In this document: positions 9,009 through 18,102 of the stretch, in pieces
Layout: each line of letters opens with the position of its first letter
Position numbering within the stretch: the stretch's first letter is position 1
NCBI RefSeq assembly: GCF_947503465.1
Contig: NZ_CANNDN010000005.1
Location: forward strand, 1-64,000
Reading direction: 5' to 3'
Source: an uncultured Tateyamaria sp.
GTDB taxonomy: Bacteria; Pseudomonadota; Alphaproteobacteria; Rhodobacterales; Rhodobacteraceae
DNA: 64,000 nt
The notes under the pieces: model-generated
What the model was told of the DNA's origin: nothing
Databases searched by the model: none
What the model saw: only the letters and a program-made list of their open reading frames with translations
Position numbers and translations under genes: made by a program

Positions 9009-9046
9009 ACGTAAGTATATGATTGACACGTAGCTATAGGATTGGC
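9009..9046 (+). repeat. Two adjacent 19-bp imperfect direct repeats, possible oriT/regulator site
   Basis: ACGTAAGTATATGATTGAC (9009-9027) is followed directly by ACGTAGCTATAGGATTGGC (9028-9046), 15 of 19 positions identical. They lie about 55 bases before the mobilisation genes. A TTGACA (9023-9028) overlaps the junction, so they may be an operator on the mob promoter, an oriT accessory-protein site, or both. The rest of 8794-9099 shows no credible gene. Confidence 0.5.
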
Positions 9047-9099
9047 GATAGTGGGAGACGAAGGCGGAAGTTGGCAGGAAATAGGGGGTCTTTCTTCGC

Positions 9100-9681
9100 A
9101 TGACGCGCAGCAAACGACTGACAGAGGCGGAGCGCATGGAGATTGTGCGCGAGGCGGCCGAGGGGGTGTCCAGCACCGAGCTGGCCGCGCGCTTCGGTGT
9201 GACGCCCCGGGCTGTCCAATACACGCTCAAGGCCGACGAAGATCGTCAGCGCGACACCTCTGTGGCGACCGCCGCGGTGAGCCTCAAGGTGACCCCTGAG
9301 GAGCTTGCAGCCTTTGACGCGGTGCTGGCATCAGCTGGCATCGAAACCCGCTCAGAAGGACTGCGCCGGTTGATGCAGGCCGCTGGTGGGGTCTTTGTGC
9401 CGGACGCCCAACTGGCTGCCGAGATGGAGCGCTACCGGGCGTCCCTGAATGAGGTTGGCAACGGGGTCGCGCAGATCGCCAAACAGATGACGCTGGCCAA
9501 CCGAAGCGGACAGGGCGTAGGCCTCGAATTCTCGGAACTGCGCCTCGCACAGATGCGGGGTCTGTCGCGGTTCATCCTCGATGCGGCTGATGAGATCGAC
9601 TTGCTTGTGCGCCGTCGTCGGGACGCGATGCGGCTGACGGCTGTCGAGGCTTTGCGGGAGTTTGCCCATGCCGCGGAGTGA
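9100..9681 (+). CDS. VirD1/MobC-like relaxosome accessory protein
   Basis: 193-aa protein. Residues 1-45 form a HTH (TEAERMEIVREAAEGVSSTELAARFGVTPRAVQYTL). The remainder resembles VirD1/MobC accessory proteins, which help the relaxase recognise and melt oriT: VSLKVTPEELAAFDAVLASAGIETRSEGLRRLM is a ribbon-helix-helix-like segment, and EVGNGVAQIAKQMTLANRSG is the MobC-type core. It overlaps the relaxase start by 14 nt, indicating coupling. A fusion of HTH and MobC-like parts is typical in Rhodobacteraceae mob modules. Confidence 0.75.
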   Translation: MTRSKRLTEAERMEIVREAAEGVSSTELAARFGVTPRAVQYTLKADEDRQRDTSVATAAVSLKVTPEELAAFDAVLASAGIETRSEGLRRLMQAAGGVFVPDAQLAAEMERYRASLNEVGNGVAQIAKQMTLANRSGQGVGLEFSELRLAQMRGLSRFILDAADEIDLLVRRRRDAMRLTAVEALREFAHAAE

Positions 9682-11902
9682 TGCTGTCGACGCCGTCACC
9701 GGCGAGATTTTCCGGGAGGGCTGGAGCCGGATCCGCGGCTCGATGCAGGGGCTGAACACGTCGAAGTATCGGCAGTTCATTCGTGCCTCGGCGGGGCACC
9801 GCGCGGCCGTCTTCAAGGCGATCCGAGGCGGCGGCACGCAGAGCAAATCGCAGCTCTCAAACCAGCTGCATTACCTCACCACCAAGTCCACCCATATCGT
9901 GGACTCGAGCGGGTTCCTGGACGGGAAGAGCAAGCTCGAGAGCGGAGAGATCAAAGACCTCACGGAGCGGTTTGCCAAGCGCTGGAGCGCGGGGTTCAAA
10001 CCGAAGCTCGGGCAGACCACGCATCTGCTGATGTCCTTCCCGATCGGGACGCGCGGGACGGATGTGCGTGACATCGCGACGGATGTGGCCGAGCGGTTCT
10101 TGCAAACCGATGAAGGGCATTTCGACTACATCATCGCGGTGCATGAGGACCGGGATCATCCGCACGCGCATCTGGTGCTGAACCGCCGCTCGCAGGAGGG
10201 TGAGTTCTTCTATCTCGCGCGGGATCACCGGTTCAACTATGACGACTTCCGCCTTGCGATGGTCGAAGAGGCCGAGAAGTACGGTGTGCGTCTCGAGGCC
10301 ACCCGCCGCGTGGATCGGGGCGTTGCGCATTACCCGCCGCGCATCCGCGAGGTCTATGCCGCGAAAGAGGAAGAGCGGGAGGTGATCGAACGGGAACGCG
10401 TCGGCGCCGACCTCACCCGGACCCTGGAAGAGATCGCCAATACCAAATCCATCTACCAGGCGCTGGCCGCCGAAGCCTCATCCGAAAACCGCGCAGACGT
10501 GGCGGACGCGCTTTTCCGCGCGGGTGAGATGCTGGCGCGCGGCGGGCAGGTGGCCCAGGAAGGAGACATCTACATGGCCGAGGAAAACAGCTTCGACGAG
10601 CTCAGAAGCCGCTACGCGGAGAAAGTCGAGCGGGTCCAGACCATGATCGCCGCGCGGACCGATGCGGAGCGACCTGCGCTCGAGAAAAGCCTCAACGAAA
10701 TCCAGGCGCGGGTGCAACATATGCAGCCCCTTGGGATCCGATCCCAGACGCTGACCGAGCGACCGTCGGAGGGCGGGGTGTATTCGGAAGCAAACATCGA
10801 GACCACGCGGCTGGATCGGCTCGAGAGACCGGAGGTGCGGGCGCAGGTGGATGCGGCGCTGCGCGGGACGGGGATCAATACGACGACCGTCATGGCGCGG
10901 TTGGAGACCGGGGCGCAGAACGCCGCGCTTGAGCGCCAGTGGATCGCAGACGATCTGACCAAGGTGGCCGAAGAGAACGGGCTGAACCTCGAACGCCGCC
11001 GTGATCTCGAACAGGCGCGCGAGGTTCTGAACCGCGTCCATGTGGAGCTTGGGACCACCCTCGAGCGCGCCGGTGTGCTACGCGAAGACGGGGTGATCGA
11101 GGAAGACCGCGAGCTGGATATCCATTTCGACCAGCGCCATGTTGAGGACACAACGCGGGCCGTCCGCGCAGAGATGCGTGCGGAGGGCATGAGCGAGGCG
11201 GAGCTCGCACGCCAGACCCTGAACGTCGAAGAGCGCGTCTTCGACCGGATCGAGGCAGAACAACAGAGCTATCTGCGAGACCGGCCCGAACTCCTGGCGC
11301 GACCCACGGATGTGATCCGTCTGGATCAGGAGGGTGCACCGCAGATCAGGGACAGGGTTCTGGCCGGTCGGATAACCCAAGAGATCGAGGCGGCGCGTCT
11401 TGGCGCCTCGACAGATCAGCCGGTAGCGGAGGCCGTGGCACAGGACCTGAAAGCCCGCTACCCGGACATGCCGGATCATGTGGCGCGGGGTCTGGGGGAT
11501 ACCTACGCGCAGGTTGACGAGGCGCTGCGGGCGGAACGAGAGCCCGCACCCGTCGAGACTGAAGAATTGCGCCGCGTCATTGCGCATGAGCGCGAGGGCA
11601 ATCTGTCGTCACCTTTTGCCGACGAGAGCCAGCGCATGAGCTATCGCGCCGAGGTCGATCGGCTTCTGGACGACGATCAGACCGCACGGCTGGGATCCGG
11701 GGACAGCGACGCTCTGAAAGACGTGGTCGAGGATCGGCTCGATCGGCTTTATGCGGCGAAAGCCTATCTGCAATCCGATGCGACCACGGCGAACAGCGAC
11801 GCGGCCCGGGTCGTGGTCGAAGAGATCGCCGAGCGGGAATACGAGGCGCAATGGCTGAGCGAGACCCATGGCGAGCGCGAGAAAGGCCAGACCCATGGGT
11901 AG
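9668..11902 (+). CDS. VirD2-type relaxase
   Basis: 744-aa conjugative relaxase that nicks oriT and is carried to the recipient bound to the DNA. The metal-binding motif is clear: HEDRDHPHAHLVLNRR with H164, H166, H168 and N172. The N-terminal region (residues 10-60) should hold the catalytic tyrosine, with LNTSKYRQF a candidate. Beyond about residue 230 the protein is a long charged helical region, likely the T4SS signal and oligomerisation part. ATG at 9668 is preferred over the in-frame TTG at 9662. It is followed with overlap by the coupling protein gene. Confidence 0.85.
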   Translation: MPRSDAVDAVTGEIFREGWSRIRGSMQGLNTSKYRQFIRASAGHRAAVFKAIRGGGTQSKSQLSNQLHYLTTKSTHIVDSSGFLDGKSKLESGEIKDLTERFAKRWSAGFKPKLGQTTHLLMSFPIGTRGTDVRDIATDVAERFLQTDEGHFDYIIAVHEDRDHPHAHLVLNRRSQEGEFFYLARDHRFNYDDFRLAMVEEAEKYGVRLEATRRVDRGVAHYPPRIREVYAAKEEEREVIERERVGADLTRTLEEIANTKSIYQALAAEASSENRADVADALFRAGEMLARGGQVAQEGDIYMAEENSFDELRSRYAEKVERVQTMIAARTDAERPALEKSLNEIQARVQHMQPLGIRSQTLTERPSEGGVYSEANIETTRLDRLERPEVRAQVDAALRGTGINTTTVMARLETGAQNAALERQWIADDLTKVAEENGLNLERRRDLEQAREVLNRVHVELGTTLERAGVLREDGVIEEDRELDIHFDQRHVEDTTRAVRAEMRAEGMSEAELARQTLNVEERVFDRIEAEQQSYLRDRPELLARPTDVIRLDQEGAPQIRDRVLAGRITQEIEAARLGASTDQPVAEAVAQDLKARYPDMPDHVARGLGDTYAQVDEALRAEREPAPVETEELRRVIAHEREGNLSSPFADESQRMSYRAEVDRLLDDDQTARLGSGDSDALKDVVEDRLDRLYAAKAYLQSDATTANSDAARVVVEEIAEREYEAQWLSETHGEREKGQTHG

Positions 11903-13916
11903 GGGACGCATCGCCATCGGCGTTTTGCTGGTCACGCTGGTGGCGATCGCGATGGGCTATGTCATCGCCTCCGCCGTGCTCACCTTCCGCGACCTCGGAT
12001 TCCAGGCCGATATCGACTTTGCCTATATCGCCCGGAACTACCTTGCAATCCGAGATGTCCGGCCCGAAGATTTCCGGCTGATCAACTTCATTATGGGTGG
12101 GGCAGGGGTCGCCGGCCTGATGATCGCCATCGCGCTCTCGGGTTCCGCGCTCACGCGGTTCGGCCAGACCCATTGGCAGACGCGCCGCGAGATGAAGCGC
12201 AACGGGTTCTTCGGGACCCCGGGGACCGGATTTATCATTGGCAAGCTCGGCAAACCCAAGGGCCGCGGGCCGTTCCTCTGCTCGAAGGTCCTGCCGCACG
12301 CGCTGATCGTCGCCCCGACCGGTCGCGGCAAGACCACGGGTTTCGTGATTCCGAACCTGCTCACCTGGCAAGGATCGTCGGTGACGCTGGATGTGAAGGG
12401 CGAATGTTATGAGGCGACGGCCCGGCATCGTGCGTCGCAGGGCGACGCGGTGTTCCGCTTCGCGCCAACGGATTGGGAGACCAAGCGCACCCATCGTTAC
12501 AATCCGCTTCTGCGGATCTATGAGTTGGAAGACCCCGCGCGTCAGCAGATGGAGTTGCAGCTTTTGGCCACACTCTTTCTGCAGAACGACAATGACCGCG
12601 TGCAGGGGCTTCTGAAGGGCGGGATCGATCTCTTCGTCGCGGCAGGTCTTCTGGCCTTCCAGCGCAAGAAACCCACCTTGGGAGAAATCTACCGCATCGC
12701 CGCCTCAGGCGGGAACAAGCAGAAGGAGTACCTCGCGCGTTCCCATGAGGTAGAGAACAAGGCCGCGAAACTGGTCTTCACGCGGCTGGCCTCCACGAAC
12801 AACGACACCCTGACCTCCTATGTCTCGCTCCTGATGACCTCCGGACTCGATCAATGGCAGAACCCGGCCATCGATGAGGCGACAGCCGTCTCGGACTTTG
12901 ATTTCCGGGAGATCCGCAGAAAACCGATGAGCGTCTATCTGGTGGTCCAGCCGCTCATGGTGAAACCTCTCGCCCCCCTCATCCGGCTCTTCTTTTCTGA
13001 TCTGCTTTCGGCCATGCAAGAGAAGGAACCGGGACCCGACGAGCCCTGGCGCGTGATGATCATGCTGGATGAGTTCAACCGGCTTGGCAAAATGCCTATC
13101 GTGGTTGAGAGCATCGAGACGCTCAGAAGTTACCGCGGGCATCTCGCTGTGGTCACCCAGACCATTCCCGCCATCGATGAGATCTACGGCGAGAACACGC
13201 GGCGCTCCTTGCAAGGCAATGCTGGCGTAAAACTCTACCTCACACCCTCCGATGAAAAGACGATCGAGGAGCTCAGCAAAGCGGTCGGCAAGACCACGAA
13301 GACCGTCGTCACGCGATCTCGGTCGATCGGCAAGAATCCATTCGAAGGGCGCAGCCAGTCGATGCGCACAGAAGAAACCTCGCTGTTACCGGAAGATGAA
13401 GCGCGGCGGTTGCCCCTAGATGAGATCATCATGGTCATCGATGCGCAGATGCCGATCCGGGCGAAGCGCATTCAGTATTTTGATGATGGATATTTCATGA
13501 AGATCCACGATGCGCAGAAGGGGGAACTGCCGTTTCCGGCGACGAGCGGTGGCGAGAAGAAGGCGCGTTCGGACAAAGGTGGCGATGCTTCTCAAAGAGG
13601 AAATGGGGATACAGGCGATAGGATCAACCTGTCAGAGGAACTGCCCAAGAGAGACCCGCAAATACGCGAAGAGCGGCGCGGGGGACCTAGACCGAAACGG
13701 AAGGTTTCCACGGCTGTTCAGCAAGTTCAGGATGCGGATCAGGATCGCCAGATCGAGATGAATTTTGAGGGCGCTGTTGAAGGTGGAGGTGACAGCGTCA
13801 AGCCTGAGGATCGAGACGACGTCGAAACTGCATTGTCTGACCTCGAAACGATGGAGGCAAGGCTTGGCGACGAAGACCTGCTCACCGAGGAAGGGGTTCG
13901 GGAGATCACAGGCTGA
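11895..13916 (+). CDS. virD4: VirD4/TraG-type coupling protein
   Basis: 673-aa T4SS coupling ATPase that brings the relaxosome to the VirB channel. Two membrane segments lie near residues 6-30 and 63-85. Walker A PTGRGKTT is at 141-148 and Walker B VMIMLDEFNRLGKM near 385-398; VVTQTIPAIDEIYG follows. The acidic, hydrophilic C-terminus (after about 540) is variable. It overlaps the relaxase by 8 nt with ATG at 11895 and AAAGG upstream; ATG at 11868 in the same frame is an alternative. The matching VirB channel genes are 11 kb away on the other strand. Confidence 0.85.
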   Translation: MGRGRIAIGVLLVTLVAIAMGYVIASAVLTFRDLGFQADIDFAYIARNYLAIRDVRPEDFRLINFIMGGAGVAGLMIAIALSGSALTRFGQTHWQTRREMKRNGFFGTPGTGFIIGKLGKPKGRGPFLCSKVLPHALIVAPTGRGKTTGFVIPNLLTWQGSSVTLDVKGECYEATARHRASQGDAVFRFAPTDWETKRTHRYNPLLRIYELEDPARQQMELQLLATLFLQNDNDRVQGLLKGGIDLFVAAGLLAFQRKKPTLGEIYRIAASGGNKQKEYLARSHEVENKAAKLVFTRLASTNNDTLTSYVSLLMTSGLDQWQNPAIDEATAVSDFDFREIRRKPMSVYLVVQPLMVKPLAPLIRLFFSDLLSAMQEKEPGPDEPWRVMIMLDEFNRLGKMPIVVESIETLRSYRGHLAVVTQTIPAIDEIYGENTRRSLQGNAGVKLYLTPSDEKTIEELSKAVGKTTKTVVTRSRSIGKNPFEGRSQSMRTEETSLLPEDEARRLPLDEIIMVIDAQMPIRAKRIQYFDDGYFMKIHDAQKGELPFPATSGGEKKARSDKGGDASQRGNGDTGDRINLSEELPKRDPQIREERRGGPRPKRKVSTAVQQVQDADQDRQIEMNFEGAVEGGGDSVKPEDRDDVETALSDLETMEARLGDEDLLTEEGVREITG

Positions 13917-14236
13917 AAGTGATGGGAAACCGCTGTGGTCCGATGCATTGATTTAATGACCTGACTTTCGAACCGAGCGCGGCAAAAGCTCCGAAAGAGC
14001 CTACAGCGGAAATAATGATTCCTCGCTGCGCGCGCACGCAGCACGGAAATTGCTGCGGGCACTTGGATTTTGGCGCGCGAATGCGGCGGTGAAACCGGCC
14101 ATTCATCCGGGCTACTACTAAGTTTGGAGCACAAACCCACGGGCGGCAGATCAGTTACAATCAGGTTTGCGAGTAGCATTCCAACGTCAGCGCGGTGCTG
14201 ATGCGTGGGTTTGGAGGGCGGCAAGGAGGGCAAATC
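13917..14236. other. Intergenic gap between virD4 and recombinase gene
   Basis: 320 bases with no credible gene. A GCTGCG/CGCAGC inverted repeat lies at 14025-14042 without a T run, so it is a weak terminator candidate. The recombinase ribosome site AAGGAGG is at 14223-14229. No attachment-site repeat could be recognised within the window. Confidence 0.4.
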
Positions 14237-14869
14237 ATGCCTCGAGTCCAACTTCCTGCTGTCACCCCGAAACGTAAAGCCTGGAACAAGGGGCGGATCG
14301 TCGGCCAGAAACGACCGCTGCTACCAAAACAGGTTTGGGCGATCCGAGCGCGACTGGAACTGGCGAACAACCTTCGCGATCTGGCGCTATTTAACGTGAC
14401 CATCGACAGCAAGCTACGCGGGTGTGATCTGGTCAGGCTTTCTGTGGTCGATCTGGTCAAAGTGGACCGCGTCCGAGAACGTGTTTCGGTCATCCAGAGC
14501 AAAACCAAACGACCTGTTCAGTTTGAACTGACGGAAAACACAAGGGAAACTGTCCTGGCTTGGGTCAAATCACCCGAAATGTTGGCTTGCTCGTTCATGT
14601 TTCCCAGCCGCTTTCACGATCGCCCGCATATCTCAACCCGTCAATATGGCCGGTTGGTGCACGAGTGGGTGTCGTCAATTGGTCTGGAATCAACCGGATA
14701 CGGAACGCATTCGCTTCGCCGAACCAAAGCTGCTGAGATCTATCGAAAAACAGGTAACCTGCGCGCGGTTCAGCTCTTGCTAGGACACACAAAGGTCGAC
14801 AGCACGGTGCGCTACTTGGGAGTTGAACTCGAAGATGCGCTGAGCATCGCCGAAAATATTGACCTTTAG
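14237..14869 (+). CDS. Tyrosine recombinase / integrase
   Basis: 210-aa site-specific recombinase. The catalytic set is visible: R61 (KLRGCDL), a beta-hairpin Lys near 89-91, H158-x-x-R161 (THSLRRT), H184 (LLGHTKV) and nucleophile Y193 (VRYLG). It is shorter than phage integrases and lacks an arm-binding domain, resembling small solitary recombinases found on Rhodobacteraceae plasmids that may resolve multimers or mobilise cassettes. AAGGAGG fixes the ATG at 14237; GTG/ATG codons at 14195 and 14201 are less likely. Confidence 0.85.
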   Translation: MPRVQLPAVTPKRKAWNKGRIVGQKRPLLPKQVWAIRARLELANNLRDLALFNVTIDSKLRGCDLVRLSVVDLVKVDRVRERVSVIQSKTKRPVQFELTENTRETVLAWVKSPEMLACSFMFPSRFHDRPHISTRQYGRLVHEWVSSIGLESTGYGTHSLRRTKAAEIYRKTGNLRAVQLLLGHTKVDSTVRYLGVELEDALSIAENIDL

Positions 14870-15064
14870 GCATTGGGTGAGCGGCTGATGCCGCTCGCCT
14901 TTGCGGGCCGACCAGCTGCAAGCATCAGTTTTGACGTAAAATGACCAGCGCCGCCAAAATCTATTTGACGTCCGCTCGCCATAACCATCCCGGAACAGAT
15001 AAAGTCGGGTGAATTGGCTGCCAGCTCCAAGTGGGTAATCACTCAGACGGCCAACCCTTTTAGC

Positions 15065-15745
15065 TCAAGTAGCGATCCGGATGGCGGCGCAAAGTTCGGG
15101 GTGCAGAATCCAGTTCCCCGGCTTCTCTTCGTGTCCGGAATCACTGCAAAATCCAATCAGCGCAACTCCATCCAAACTCGTTGAAGGCACCTTGGAACCT
15201 GTCTCTGTAGACAAATATCCAGCAATCATTCGACCCGCGCTTGCTAGCGCTTTTTTGGCTGAGGCAGTGGATTTGTAACTGCCCGCATTCGCGACCCTCT
15301 CCTCTGTCAGCCCGTCCGCTTCCGCCAGCGATAACGCCATCAACATGGCGCCTTGCGATTTTGTCAGATTTACAGTGTTGAGGGCCTCCACGTATTCGTC
15401 GGATGTTGGTACCTGCGTCCCGGTGCTTGGATCTGTCCTTCGGTCCTCGCTCCTGCGGGTTTCACGCGCATCGATGACGCAATGCAAAGCGGCGATCGCG
15501 GCTTCTTCGGTCTTACCGGTTGCCTCGGCAATCAAACCACGGGCTTTCGTCGGCGGCTTTGGGAATGCCCGAGCCGTGTATACGCCCGCGACACAAGCGG
15601 ACTTGATCTGATATCGGCCATATTCGCCCATGCGGATCGACATAGGGGCTTCTTTATCGGTGTACTTGGCCTTCGATTTCTTCGACATAGCCTTGAAGAC
15701 GCCACGTCCCGCATCTGATCTGTTCGGCGCTGTGTAGTCTGACAT
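15065..15745 (-). CDS. Conserved hypothetical protein
   Basis: 226-aa protein not assigned to a family. It is hydrophilic with Lys/Ser-rich N-terminus (FKAMSKKSKAKYTDKE) and a central helical region rich in Ala. The C-terminal part contains VANAGSYKSTASAKKALASAGRMIAGY, which could be a winged-helix-like segment. AGGAGG before the ATG at 15745 fixes the start; the longer frame to 15949 lacks support. It is a single gene between the recombinase and cspA. Confidence 0.5.
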   Translation of the reverse strand: MSDYTAPNRSDAGRGVFKAMSKKSKAKYTDKEAPMSIRMGEYGRYQIKSACVAGVYTARAFPKPPTKARGLIAEATGKTEEAAIAALHCVIDARETRRSEDRRTDPSTGTQVPTSDEYVEALNTVNLTKSQGAMLMALSLAEADGLTEERVANAGSYKSTASAKKALASAGRMIAGYLSTETGSKVPSTSLDGVALIGFCSDSGHEEKPGNWILHPELCAAIRIAT

Positions 15746-15876
15746 CGGCTGGCCTCCTGAGGATGGCATGTCGCAGCGCCAGTGCAGCGCCAGTTCGGTG
15801 GTTACCGATCCGGGCAATGGAACTGCTGCGTTAGTCGGTGGAAGAAAACTAAGAAACAAATGGCCGTCGGGCGATG

Positions 15877-15897
15877 GGGCGCTCCAAATGAGCGCCC
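15877..15897 (-). terminator. Hairpin downstream of cspA-like gene
   Basis: Perfect 8-bp stem GGGCGCTC / GAGCGCCC with a 5-nt loop, 12 nt past the cspA stop on the minus strand. There is no clear T run, so termination may be partial or it may only protect the mRNA 3' end. Confidence 0.5.
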
Positions 15898-15908
15898 ACT
15901 TGCAAAGA

Positions 15909-16115
15909 TCAGGCAAGCGCGATGTTGGTTGCGCTTTCGCGGCCATCACGGCCGGCCTCGACGTCGAAGGTCACCTTCTGATCGTCGTTCAGGGTGGTCA
16001 TGCCCGACTTCTCGAGTGCGGAGATGTGCAGAAATACATCTTTCCCACCTGTCTCAGGGGCAATAAAGCCAAATCCTTTGGTGGTGTTGAACCATTTCAC
16101 TGTGCCATTGGCCAT
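15909..16115 (-). CDS. CspA-family cold shock protein
   Basis: 68-aa single cold-shock domain, an RNA/ssDNA chaperone. RNP1 KGFGFI and RNP2 DVFLHIS are intact, and the protein starts with the usual MANGTVKWFN. AAGGAAA precedes the ATG at 16115; the frame extends to 16145 without a better start. Length is typical for the family. CspA genes are usually chromosomal but plasmid copies occur in alphaproteobacteria. Confidence 0.95.
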   Translation of the reverse strand: MANGTVKWFNTTKGFGFIAPETGGKDVFLHISALEKSGMTTLNDDQKVTFDVEAGRDGRESATNIALA

Positions 16116-16312
16116 GTGAATTTTCCTTACTTTATCGCTGCCCACAACATGCAGCAGCCCGGCTTCTCACGACAGTGTCGAGCGCTGCGAGCCAGTGAAG
16201 GAAAACAGAGGGTCGAATGGAGGTCAGTAGCCCATAAAACGTGGTGGCTGCCGGGGAGGATTACAAGGTGCACTCAGTGCTTTGGCCAATGTTCCCTTTG
16301 CCAAGAGAGCAT

Positions 16313-16329
16313 TGATCCACTATGGATCA
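16313..16329. promoter_or_regulatory. Inverted repeat upstream of small gene
   Basis: TGATCCA-cta-TGGATCA is a perfect 7-bp inverted repeat with 3-nt centre, 42 bases before the ATG at 16372. Position and symmetry suit an operator; the regulator is unknown. It does not fit the FNR TTGAT-N4-ATCAA spacing. Confidence 0.4.
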
Positions 16330-16371
16330 CAAGCTGCCGGATACCCTGGCAGCCAGAAAAGGAAAGCCAGA

Positions 16372-16476
16372 ATGTCGTTTAACGACTTGGCGAAGAAAGA
16401 GACCGCCGACAAAAAGGCCTCGCAAGAAAAAGATACGAAACCGCAGACTGCAACCAAACGACCTCCTGAAGCATAG
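16372..16476 (+). CDS. Very small MSFxDL protein
   Basis: 34-aa peptide starting MSFNDLAKKETADKKAS and ending Lys/Thr/Pro-rich. It shares its MSFxDL start and Lys/Ala/Pro composition with the 45-aa product at 22824-22961. AAAGGAAA lies before the ATG. No function known; the recurrence of the same start in two places supports it being translated. Confidence 0.45.
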   Translation: MSFNDLAKKETADKKASQEKDTKPQTATKRPPEA

Positions 16477-16553
16477 ACCGAGCCGACCGACCCAAAAACG
16501 GGTTGAGAGGCTGAGCATTTAGGCTTTTCTTATCCAACGTAAGAGGATCGGCG

Positions 16554-16790
16554 TTACGAGCGTCGCGATAGGTTGCCGCCAATGATGATCTCGTTGATCA
16601 GTTTGGCGGCTGCCCCATGCAATTTGCGCTCGTCTTCCGGGTCTTGAGCATTCTCGTGGGTCGCTGCCGCATCCCGAAGAATCCCCACGATCTCGCGTTC
16701 CGGCAGCAGATTGCGATCTTGCAGGGCAAGTAGGAGCGCCTCGCAAATCGAAAAGGCGGCCACGCCTGCGGCGTCTCGTTGGTCTGACAT
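16554..16790 (-). CDS. Small conserved hypothetical protein
   Basis: 78-aa, mostly helical acidic protein (VAAFSICEALLLALQDRNLLPEREIVGILRDAA). AGAGGA lies 8 nt before the ATG at 16790. No membrane or metal motif is seen. It is divergent from the Crp/Fnr-type regulator gene, with about 150 bases between. Confidence 0.6.
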   Translation of the reverse strand: MSDQRDAAGVAAFSICEALLLALQDRNLLPEREIVGILRDAAATHENAQDPEDERKLHGAAAKLINEIIIGGNLSRRS

Positions 16791-16940
16791 CGGGGCATTC
16801 CTCTTTCGTTCGTTGTATTGCGACCGGGTTGGGTCTTGATCGTCCTAAACTCACAAAGAGTTTGGTATCCCGTACTGATCGAAAGCAGTCTCGGCGCCGA
16901 ATTCTTCCATGAGTACGCGCCGGTTCGGGAGGGACCGATA

Positions 16941-17672
16941 ATGAACATCAAAGCCAGTCCACTCACCCAAAAGCTCTCCGCGTTTGTTGCACTGTCGGAG
17001 ACTGAGCTGGCCGTTCTTGAGCGTTTGCACCAGAGAAGGAAATCCTTTTCTGCAAGTCGCGACTTGGTTCATCAGGGTCAATCAGAGCAGGCTGCTTACA
17101 TCTTGGCGGCGGGTTGGGTCGTTTCTTACAAGATACAGGCTGACGGGTCGCGGCAGATTGTTGATTTCCAGATACCGGGGGATTTTCTGGGGCTGCGCAG
17201 CGTGCTTTTGCACACATCCGATCATGGGATTGAGCCAATCGTCGAGATCGAAGCTGCGGAAGTCCTGGTGAGCGATCTTCTGCAAGCCTTTGCAGAGACA
17301 CCCCGGCTGGCTACGGCCATTCTCTGGGCCGTGTCGCGGGATGAGGCTATGGTGGTCGAGCATCTGGTTGGGCTGGGGCGGCGCGATGCGGATGCGCGCA
17401 TGGCGCATTTCCTGCTGGAGCTTGGCGTGAGACTATCACTCGTCGGTATGGGAAGTAGGCAAGGCTATGCCTGCCCGCTCACACAGTATCATCTGGGGGA
17501 TGCGTTGGGGTTGAGCGCCATTCACGTCAACCGCGTCCTTCGTAAACTCCGCGAAAGCGGGCTCGTCACGTTTCAGGGCGGGCTTGTCACGTTCGATGAC
17601 TACGAGGGGCTGGTTGCATTGGCGGATTTCGATCCGGCCTACCTCGATCAGTCGCGGCCTTTGTTGCCGTGA
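16941..17672 (+). CDS. Crp/Fnr-family transcriptional regulator
   Basis: 243-aa regulator with an N-terminal cyclic-nucleotide-binding-like beta barrel (residues 15-130) and a C-terminal winged HTH (PLTQYHLGDALGLSAIHVNRVLRKLRESGLV, about 182-212). It has no Cys cluster for an Fe-S centre, so it is not an Fnr oxygen sensor of the classical type; the ligand is unknown. GAGGG precedes the ATG at 16941, and the upstream frame to 16818 is unlikely to be translated. A hairpin follows the stop. Confidence 0.85.
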   Translation: MNIKASPLTQKLSAFVALSETELAVLERLHQRRKSFSASRDLVHQGQSEQAAYILAAGWVVSYKIQADGSRQIVDFQIPGDFLGLRSVLLHTSDHGIEPIVEIEAAEVLVSDLLQAFAETPRLATAILWAVSRDEAMVVEHLVGLGRRDADARMAHFLLELGVRLSLVGMGSRQGYACPLTQYHLGDALGLSAIHVNRVLRKLRESGLVTFQGGLVTFDDYEGLVALADFDPAYLDQSRPLLP

Positions 17673-17677
17673 AACGA

Positions 17678-17702
17678 CCGCCCTCAGTCAGGCTGGGGGC
17701 GG
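17678..17702 (+). terminator. Hairpin after Crp/Fnr-type gene
   Basis: CCGCCC / GGGCGG plus CAG/CTG form a 10-position stem with a 5-nt loop, 5 bases after the stop. No T run follows, so it may be bidirectional or rho-assisted. Confidence 0.5.
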
Positions 17703-17732
17703 CCCTGCGGTCTTGTCACATAGAGGCCGACA

Positions 17733-17933
17733 TCACATCAACGCGCGGCTTGCTTCCTTGAGTTCCTTGTGGGCCTCTTCGTCGTTTTCGGCTTCATGGG
17801 CCTTTTCGGCGGCTTGGTAGTGCTTCAAAGCTGTGGCTTTCTTGGAGCCTTCGGGGGCCTTGTCATAGGCGGCCTTGACGGACGCCATATGTTTCACAGT
17901 CTGGTTTTCCGCGGTTTGGTTTTCTTCATTCAT
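17733..17933 (-). CDS. Small charged helical protein
   Basis: 66-aa protein, almost entirely charged helix (KKATALKHYQAAEKAHEAENDEEAHKELKEASRAL), with a Gln/Asn-rich start. AAAGGA precedes the ATG at 17933. It may be a coiled-coil or stress-type protein; no enzyme motif is present. Confidence 0.6.
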   Translation of the reverse strand: MNEENQTAENQTVKHMASVKAAYDKAPEGSKKATALKHYQAAEKAHEAENDEEAHKELKEASRALM

Positions 17934-18102
17934 GGAAATGTCCTTTCCTGGACGGTCCGAGAAAAAGAGGCGCAAAATACATGCAGTTCTATGGAGGAAC
18001 TGCATGTGCCCCGCGCCTCTGAACTACTCGGAAAATGCCACCATGACTTTCGGTGGACAGGGTCACCTATCCGGTTTCTCCGTGTCTTCGCACTGACGCA
18101 GG

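Noticed and set aside
16313-16329. FNR box upstream of the 34-aa gene
   Set aside because: The spacing of TTGAT and ATCA is too wide for FNR; kept only as a generic inverted repeat.
15768-16382. 204-codon plus-strand frame opposite cspA
   Set aside because: It is the antisense shadow of the cold shock gene, whose RNP motifs prove the minus strand.
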